58,221 nucleotides of DNA from Ferrovibrio sp. (GTDB lineage: Bacteria > Pseudomonadota > Alphaproteobacteria > Ferrovibrionales > Ferrovibrionaceae): contig NZ_JAGOLP010000020.1 in NCBI RefSeq assembly GCF_017994015.1, positions 1 to 58,221 of the forward strand, written 5' to 3'. A program made the translations under genes and the position numbers. Positions 53,144 through 58,221 of this stretch are shown here, in pieces (position 1 is the first letter of the stretch; each line of letters opens with the position of its first letter). Under the pieces are notes generated by a model, which saw nothing but the letters and a program-made list of their open reading frames with translations, did not search any database and had not been told where the DNA came from.

Positions 53144-53971
53144 ATGATGCAGCTTGAATTGAGCCAGGTTTTGAGCTTCGGTGCCATGTTGCTGGCTGCG
53201 GGCGCGGTGGCCGGCATCACTGCCGGGCTGCTTGGTGTAGGCGGCGGCATCGTGATCGTGCCGGTGCTGTGGCATATGTTCACCGCGCTTGGTATTGACG
53301 AAGCCGTGCGTATGCATGTGGCGGTGGGCACGTCGCTGGCCACCATTATCGCCACCTCGGTTTCCTCGGTGCGGTCACATCACAAGCGCGGCGCAGTGGA
53401 TTTTGCCCTGCTGAAAAGCTGGGGGCCGTGGATTTTCATCGGCGTGCTGATCGGCACGGTGCTGGCCGGCCATGTGCGTGGCCCGGTGCTGAGTTCGGTT
53501 TTTGCCAGCGTGGCCTTGATCGTGTCGCTGCATATGGGCTTTGGCAAGCCGGAATGGCGGCTGGCGCCAGAATTGCCGAAGGGTGTGGGGCGTTCGCTAC
53601 TTGCCACCGTGATTGGCGGCATCTCGGCCATGATGGGCATTGGCGGTGGCACGCTCAGCGTGCCGATCCTGTCGCTGTTCGGCTATCCAATTCATCGCGC
53701 TGTTGGCACCGCTGCGGCAATCGGCTTCATCATCGGCATCCCCGGCGCCATCGGCTTTGTCTATTCCGGCTGGAACGTGGCCGGGCTGCCGCCATTCAGC
53801 CTGGGCTATATCAGCCTGATCGGCTTTGCGTTGATATTCCCCACCTCCACCCTGCTGGCGCCTTATGGCGCCCGCCTGGCGCATCGCATCAATACCCGCA
53901 ACCTCAAGCGGGTCTTTGCCGTGTTTCTCGGCTTCACCGCCTTGCGGATGTTCTACGACCTGCTTTTCTAG
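53144..53971 (+). CDS. TauE/SafE-family membrane transporter
   Basis: This 275-residue protein has about eight hydrophobic segments and two inverted repeats of the DUF81 motif: GITAGLLGVGGGIVIVPVL near the N-terminus and GGISAMMGIGGGTLSVPIL near the middle. These permeases export sulfite, sulfonates or organic anions. It starts five bases after the aspartate dehydrogenase-like gene (two tandem ATGs). It may export an anion from the catabolic pathway; the substrate is not known. Confidence 0.9.
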   Translation: MMQLELSQVLSFGAMLLAAGAVAGITAGLLGVGGGIVIVPVLWHMFTALGIDEAVRMHVAVGTSLATIIATSVSSVRSHHKRGAVDFALLKSWGPWIFIGVLIGTVLAGHVRGPVLSSVFASVALIVSLHMGFGKPEWRLAPELPKGVGRSLLATVIGGISAMMGIGGGTLSVPILSLFGYPIHRAVGTAAAIGFIIGIPGAIGFVYSGWNVAGLPPFSLGYISLIGFALIFPTSTLLAPYGARLAHRINTRNLKRVFAVFLGFTALRMFYDLLF

Positions 53972-53996
53972 CCGCCACACCCGCTATATAGTGCCG

Positions 53997-54014
53997 ATCA
54001 AACATCTGGTTGAT
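53997..54014. promoter_or_regulatory. TetR operator in front of the tetR gene
   Basis: ATCAAAC-atct-GGTTGAT is an inverted repeat with one mismatch in seven, just downstream of a TATATA -10-like box (53985-53990). The perfect form, with the same four-base spacer, recurs before the amidase gene. This suggests autorepression. Confidence 0.6.
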
Positions 54015-54024
54015 ACAACACGGG

Positions 54025-54741
54025 ATGGCAGGCATGGTGGCGGTTGGCGCAAAGCAGCGCGGTCGGGTGGTGAAGCCGCCGGTGAAGGCCGTGGCCAAGC
54101 CGCTGCGGCGTGCCGGCCGCATTGCTGGCGGCGAGGCCGAGCGCAACAGCCGCGAATTGCTGCTGGCCGCAGCACAGAGCGAATTCGCCAGCCGTGGCTT
54201 CGAAGGCGCACGGGTGGACGCCATCGCCAATCGCGCCGGTGTCAACAAGCAGCTTGTCTACCATCATTTCGGCAACAAGGATGATCTCTACGCCAAGGTG
54301 CTGGAGCTTGCCTATGATGGCATTCGCGAGCGCGAGCGTGCGCTTGATCTGGCGCGGCTGAAACCGGCTACGGCGATGCGCCGACTGATCGCCATGTCGT
54401 TTGATTATCTGGCCGAGAATCGCGATTTTGTCTCGCTGCTGACCGATGAAAATCTGCACAAGGGCAAACATCTCAAGCAGATACTGAACCTGCAACGGCT
54501 CAACACGCCGCTGCTCGGCACGCTGGATGACATCCTGCGGCGCGGTGCTGCGGAAGGCATTTTCCGCAAGGGACTCGATCCGCTTCAGGTTTATGTTTCC
54601 ATCGCCGGCCTCGGTTTCTTCTATTTCAATAACATCTATACGTTGACGGCGATATTCGGGCGCAACCTGGATGCGCCAGAGGCGGTGGCCACGCGGCGGC
54701 GCCATGTTGTCGATCTGATGATGAGCGCCCTGCGCCCCTGA
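54025..54741 (+). CDS. TetR-family transcriptional regulator
   Basis: This 238-residue regulator has an N-terminal basic extension (KPPVKAVAKPLRR) and a helix-turn-helix region (ELLLAAAQSEFASRGFEGAR, then VDAIANRAGVNKQLVYHHFG). An ATG at 54025 is chosen; 54034 is possible. A C-terminal TetR_C domain follows. The inverted repeats at 53997 and 54831 suggest it controls itself and the downstream amidase operon. A strong terminator follows it. Confidence 0.9.
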   Translation: MAGMVAVGAKQRGRVVKPPVKAVAKPLRRAGRIAGGEAERNSRELLLAAAQSEFASRGFEGARVDAIANRAGVNKQLVYHHFGNKDDLYAKVLELAYDGIRERERALDLARLKPATAMRRLIAMSFDYLAENRDFVSLLTDENLHKGKHLKQILNLQRLNTPLLGTLDDILRRGAAEGIFRKGLDPLQVYVSIAGLGFFYFNNIYTLTAIFGRNLDAPEAVATRRRHVVDLMMSALRP

Positions 54742-54744
54742 ACC

Positions 54745-54771
54745 AAAGCGCCATCGTTTGGCGCTTTTTTT
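54745..54771 (+). terminator. Rho-independent terminator after tetR
   Basis: AAAGCGCCA and TTTGGCGCTTT form a stem with a five-base loop, followed by a run of T. It separates tetR transcription from the amidase operon. Confidence 0.88.
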
Positions 54772-54802
54772 GTTTCTGTACCGATGACATTGCAATTCCC
54801 GC

Positions 54803-54848
54803 TTGACAGCTTCTCGTTGCAGATGATTGGATCAACCAGTTGGTTGAT
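54803..54848 (+). promoter_or_regulatory. Amidase promoter with TetR operator
   Basis: TTGACA (54803-54808) is a consensus -35 box; the -10 is weak (TTGGAT at 54827, 18-base spacer). ATCAACC-agtt-GGTTGAT (54831-54848) is a perfect seven-base inverted repeat with a four-base spacer, overlapping the expected transcription start. It matches the operator upstream of tetR. Confidence 0.62.
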
Positions 54849-54872
54849 AATCGCATCCGGCAATGGGGGAAC

Positions 54873-56279
54873 ATGCAGCAAGGCATCGCTTGGGCTTCGG
54901 CCACCGAATTGCTCGCTGCCTATCGCAGCAAGGCAGTGTCGCCTGTGGAGGCAACGCAGGAGACTTTGCGCCGCGCTGAAGCGCTCGATCCGGCGCTAAA
55001 TGCCTTCTGCCTGCTTGATCCGGAAGCCGCCCTGGAGCAGGCGCGCCAATCCGAAGGACGCTGGCAGCGTGGCGCACCATTGGGTTTGCTGGATGGCGTG
55101 CCGGTTTCGATCAAGGATATCATTCTCACCAAGGGCTGGCCCACTTTGCGCGGCTCCAAGGCGATCAACCCGGATCAGCCCTGGGACGAAGATGGCCCGG
55201 CTGTGGCGCGCCTGCGCGAACAGGGCGCGGTGATTTTCGGCAAGACCACCACCAGTGAATTCGCCGCCAAGCCCACCACCAACACCGCGCTATGCGGCGT
55301 GACGCGCAATCCCTGGAACCTGGAACGCACACCGGGCGGCTCCAGCGGCGGCGCGGCGGCTTCTGTGGCGGCGGGCATCTCTGCCCTGGCACTCGGCACC
55401 GATGCCGGCGGTTCGATCCGCATGCCGGCGAATTTCTGCGGCATCTTCGGCTTCAAGCCGGGCGGCGGCCGGGTGGCGATGTATCCGCCCACGCCCTATG
55501 CCACACTGGCCGGTTTCGGCCCGATGACCCGCAGTGTGGTTGACGCGGCGCTGATGCTGAGCGTGATCGCGCAGCCCGATCCGCGTGATTGGGATTCACT
55601 GCCGGCCGATCCGACGCAGTATCATGCAGAACTGGCTGCTGACCCGAAGCAATGGCGCATTGCCTGGAGCCCCACTTTGTGTGGCGCCGTGGTTGATCCC
55701 GAAGTGGCGGCATTGACGGAGTCGGCAGCCAAGGTTTTTGAGCAGCTTGGCGCGCAGGTTGAAACCGTCGAGACGGTGTTCCCCGATTCGCGCGATCTAC
55801 TGTTCAAGCTGATGCGTGGCCTGACCGACTATGCCTTCCACAAATTCACCCCGGCGCAGCTTGCGGTGATTGACCCTGATTTGTTGCAGCGTGTGGAGCA
55901 GGCGCGCGGCGCCACCGCCATCGATCATCTTGATGCCGAGATGCAGCGCGCGCAATTTGCCCGCCGCATGAATGAATTTCACCAGCGCTATGATCTGCTG
56001 CTGTCGCCGGTCACCGCCGTGCCGGCATTTGCCGCAGAACGCAACGAGCCGGAAGGCTATAGCGGGCGCAACTGGTATCCCTTCACCTTTCCCTTCAACC
56101 TGACCCGCCAGCCGGCGGCCAGCGTGCCCTGTGGCTTTACCCGCGATGGCCTGCCGGTCGGGCTACAGATCGTCGGGCCGCGCCACCGCGATCTGCTGGT
56201 GTTGCAGGCGGCGCGGGCATTCGAGCAGGCAGCGCCCTGGGCAGCACAGCGCCCGCCGCTTGCCACTAGGAGCATGTGA
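54873..56279 (+). CDS. Amidase (amidase-signature family)
   Basis: This 468-residue amide hydrolase has the Ser-cisSer-Lys triad regions: Lys in VSIKDI, the glycine-rich TPGGSSGGAAASVAAG and the nucleophile Ser in TDAGGSIRMPA. MQQGIAWASATELLAAYRSK is a standard start; the TTG at 54840 lies within the operator. GGGGGA precedes the ATG closely. It heads an operon controlled by the TetR protein. The substrate, an amide of a carboxylic acid, is unknown. Confidence 0.92.
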   Translation: MQQGIAWASATELLAAYRSKAVSPVEATQETLRRAEALDPALNAFCLLDPEAALEQARQSEGRWQRGAPLGLLDGVPVSIKDIILTKGWPTLRGSKAINPDQPWDEDGPAVARLREQGAVIFGKTTTSEFAAKPTTNTALCGVTRNPWNLERTPGGSSGGAAASVAAGISALALGTDAGGSIRMPANFCGIFGFKPGGGRVAMYPPTPYATLAGFGPMTRSVVDAALMLSVIAQPDPRDWDSLPADPTQYHAELAADPKQWRIAWSPTLCGAVVDPEVAALTESAAKVFEQLGAQVETVETVFPDSRDLLFKLMRGLTDYAFHKFTPAQLAVIDPDLLQRVEQARGATAIDHLDAEMQRAQFARRMNEFHQRYDLLLSPVTAVPAFAAERNEPEGYSGRNWYPFTFPFNLTRQPAASVPCGFTRDGLPVGLQIVGPRHRDLLVLQAARAFEQAAPWAAQRPPLATRSM

Positions 56280-56283
56280 GAGC

Positions 56284-57342
56284 ATGAAGCAGGAGCGTAA
56301 GTCCAACATGCAAGTCAGTGAATCCCTGCCGGAACGCATCGCCGATCTGGCGGCGCTGGAAGAAATCCTGTCACGCCCGGATATCGTTTTGCAGCGTGAG
56401 TTGCAGGGCCTGGATGGCGATATCATGGTGCTGGGCGTTGGCGGCAAGATGGGGCCTTCGCTGGCGCATATGGCCAAGCGTGCCGCGCCCGATAAGCGTG
56501 TGATCGGCGTGGCGCGTTTCAGCGAGCCGGGTCTGCGCGAGCAATTGCAGGGCTGGGGCATCGAAACCATTGCCTGCGACCTGTCGGATCGTGCCGCACT
56601 TGAGGCTTTGCCGAAGGTGAAGAATATTGTTTTCATGGCCGGCATGAAATTCGGTTCCGGTGGTGATCAGCCGCTGACCTGGGCGATGAATACCTACCTG
56701 CCGGGCATGGTGGCGGAGAGCTTCCCGGCTTCGCGTATCGTCGCCTTCTCCACCGGCTGCGTCTATCCCTTTGTTGGCCTCGACGAGATCGGCGCCACCG
56801 AGCAGACGCCGCTTAATCCGCCCGGCGAATATGCCAATTCCTGTGTTGGCCGCGAGCGCCTGCTACAGCATTTCTCGGCCAAATACGGCACGCCGGGGCG
56901 ATTGATCCGGCTGAATTATGCCATCGATCTGCGTTATGGCGTGCTGCACGATATCGCGGTGAAGATCCGCGATGGCAAGCCGGTTGATCTTACCACCGGC
57001 CATGTCAATGTGATCTGGCAGGGCGATTCAAACCGCTATGCGCTGCGCTCGCTGGCACATGCCACGGCGCCAACCTCGCCGATCAATGTCAGTGGCCCGG
57101 AAACCCTGGCGGTGAAATGGCTGGCCACTGAAATGGCAGCCCGCATGGGCAAGCCGGTCAGTTTCACCGGCGAGCCGGCCAAGACCGCCTGGCTCAACAA
57201 TGCCGCTGAAGCAATGCGGCTGTTTGGGTATCCGCTGGTGTCGATCAAGCTGATGCTGGACTGGGTGGCAGATTGGGTTGCCGGCAATGGCAGCAGCCTG
57301 AACAAGCCGACCAAATTTGAGAATCGCGATGGCGAATACTGA
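56284..57342 (+). CDS. NAD-dependent epimerase/dehydratase-family protein with altered active site
   Basis: This 352-residue extended-SDR protein has the dinucleotide motif VLGVGGKMGPSLAHM near residues 54-68. The Ser/Thr site is in FSTGCVYPF. The catalytic YxxxK appears as EYANSCVGRE, with Cys in place of Lys. It may therefore use a different mechanism or act as a binding protein. An ATG at 56308 with AGGAG upstream is an alternative start. It follows the amidase by four bases and overlaps the GNAT gene by 14. Confidence 0.82.
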   Translation: MKQERKSNMQVSESLPERIADLAALEEILSRPDIVLQRELQGLDGDIMVLGVGGKMGPSLAHMAKRAAPDKRVIGVARFSEPGLREQLQGWGIETIACDLSDRAALEALPKVKNIVFMAGMKFGSGGDQPLTWAMNTYLPGMVAESFPASRIVAFSTGCVYPFVGLDEIGATEQTPLNPPGEYANSCVGRERLLQHFSAKYGTPGRLIRLNYAIDLRYGVLHDIAVKIRDGKPVDLTTGHVNVIWQGDSNRYALRSLAHATAPTSPINVSGPETLAVKWLATEMAARMGKPVSFTGEPAKTAWLNNAAEAMRLFGYPLVSIKLMLDWVADWVAGNGSSLNKPTKFENRDGEY

Positions 57343-58192
57343 GGCGCACAGTCTGTCGCTCCCGCAAATCGGGAGCCTGAACCTCGGGTTATTGCCCGGG
57401 GCGCTGGCGCTATCGGCGGAAGCCAATTGGAATCAGGTCGCCGCTGATTGGCGCCTGATGATCGGTCATGGTCATGCCATCGGCATTGAAATGGGTCAGC
57501 CGCCATCCCTGGTGGCCTCGGCCCTGGCCTTGCCGATGGGCGCGCGGCTGGCCTGGATCAGCATGGTGCTGGTCACTGCCAGTCAGCGGCGTTTGGGTTT
57601 GGCCAGCCGGCTGGTTCTGGATTGTATCCAATGGATCGAGGCGCGTGGCGCGCAAGCAGTGCTGGATGCCACGGCGGCCGGAGCGGAAGTGTATCGTCCG
57701 CTTGGTTTCGAGACCCTGCGCTACATCACGCGCTGGCAGCACCCCGGCAACGCAGTGGCTTCTCCGCGGCGCGGTGTGATGCCGCTGTCTGCTTCGGATA
57801 TGGCCTGGCTGGCGCCGCTGGATGCGCAGATTTTTGGTGCCGAGCGTGATTTTGTGCTGCACGACCTGCTGGCCCGTCCGGATGCAGTCTGTTTGCGGGG
57901 TGCCGACCAGGATGGTTATGTGCTGTCTCGTGCCGGCCGGGTGGCAACGCAGATCGGGCCGCTTTTGGCGCCCGAGCCCGATATGGCGATACGCCTGCTG
58001 GATGGCCTGCTATCGCGGCTGCCGGGGCCGGTTTTCATCGATGCGTATAACGATCAGGTTGAGTTTTCTGCGCATCTGGCGGCATTGGGCTTCACGCGGC
58101 AGCGCGGTTTTGAGCGCATGATGCGCGGCGGCATCACGCAGTTTGGCGACAATTTCCGTTCTTTCGCCGCCGCTGGTCCGGAACTTGGGTAG
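57329..58192 (+). CDS. GNAT-family N-acetyltransferase, two-domain
   Basis: This 287-residue protein has an N-terminal GNAT domain (acetyl-CoA site SQRRLGLASRL, then YRPLGFETLRYITRW) and a second GNAT-like domain (about 150-285, with YVLSRAGRVATQIGPLLA and LGFTRQRGFERMM), as in YitH-type acetyltransferases. The ATG at 57329 is inside the preceding gene. It belongs to the amidase operon. The acceptor amine is not known. Confidence 0.82.
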   Translation: MANTEAHSLSLPQIGSLNLGLLPGALALSAEANWNQVAADWRLMIGHGHAIGIEMGQPPSLVASALALPMGARLAWISMVLVTASQRRLGLASRLVLDCIQWIEARGAQAVLDATAAGAEVYRPLGFETLRYITRWQHPGNAVASPRRGVMPLSASDMAWLAPLDAQIFGAERDFVLHDLLARPDAVCLRGADQDGYVLSRAGRVATQIGPLLAPEPDMAIRLLDGLLSRLPGPVFIDAYNDQVEFSAHLAALGFTRQRGFERMMRGGITQFGDNFRSFAAAGPELG

Positions 58193-58204
58193 GGAGTGAG
58201 CAGG

Positions 58205-58221
58205 ATGGCAAAACATTGGAG
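58205..58221 (+). CDS. Start of a further gene, cut by window edge
   Basis: An ATG at 58205 (MAKHW) follows GGGAG and AGCAGG boxes and lies 12 bases after the GNAT stop. Only five codons are visible, so the product cannot be named. Confidence 0.4.

Overview
The window is about 58 kb of dense, high-GC coding DNA (roughly 60-65% by eye) with short spacers and many start/stop overlaps. Gene content fits a metabolically versatile free-living alphaproteobacterium, possibly Rhodospirillales-like; that placement is inference. It reads as a catabolic island. Five separate ABC importers (three LIV-type, two NMT1/SsuA-type) each sit beside the enzymes and regulator that presumably handle their substrate. 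I saw no tRNA, rRNA, transposase, integrase or CRISPR array.

Layout. (1) 1-13384, plus strand: the end of an acyl-CoA dehydrogenase, a complete LIV-type importer, two acyl-CoA-ligase-family proteins, a biotin-dependent acyl-CoA carboxylase (beta and alpha), a MaoC hydratase and a CitE-type lyase. The order resembles leucine/isovalerate-type catabolism with a CitE lyase at the end. (2) 13381-18420, minus strand: a three-subunit molybdenum hydroxylase (FAD, 2Fe-2S and Mo subunits) with a CoxG protein and a GntR/FCD regulator. (3) 18604-23972, plus strand: a second LIV importer and an alpha/beta hydrolase without its nucleophile. Two copies of the palindrome TGATATATCA lie in the divergent promoters between (2) and (3).

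(4) 24321-31222, plus strand: a GntR regulator, then SBP, permease, opine-dehydrogenase-like protein (ODH), a second ODH, a second SBP and the ATPase, so two of the gene types are present as paralogous pairs in mirrored order. (5) 31431-32849: a MetA protein carrying the acetyl-CoA-type Glu111, followed by a peptide-deformylase homologue that has lost metal ligands. (6) 32860-39295: a LysR gene divergent from an operon with a Tat-type SBP, rutB, rutC, permease, rutD-like hydrolase and ATPase, with no rutA or rutF, then a convergent GntR/FCD gene. (7) 39551-53971, plus strand: a second Mo hydroxylase, a fused LigB-LigA ring-cleavage dioxygenase, an aldehyde dehydrogenase, a gamma-glutamyltransferase-family protein without a signal peptide, CoxG, a third LIV importer, an aspartate-dehydrogenase-like protein and a TauE/SafE permease. 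This looks like import, hydroxylation, ring opening, semialdehyde oxidation and amide hydrolysis in one operon. (8) 54025-58221: a TetR gene and an amidase that share an inverted-repeat operator, an NAD-binding epimerase-family protein, a GNAT acetyltransferase and the start of another gene.

The most promising undescribed units are the paired opine-dehydrogenase/importer module (4), the rutBCD-importer module without a ring-opening oxygenase (6) and the Mo-hydroxylase/LigAB/GGT operon (7). None of their substrates can be read from sequence alone.
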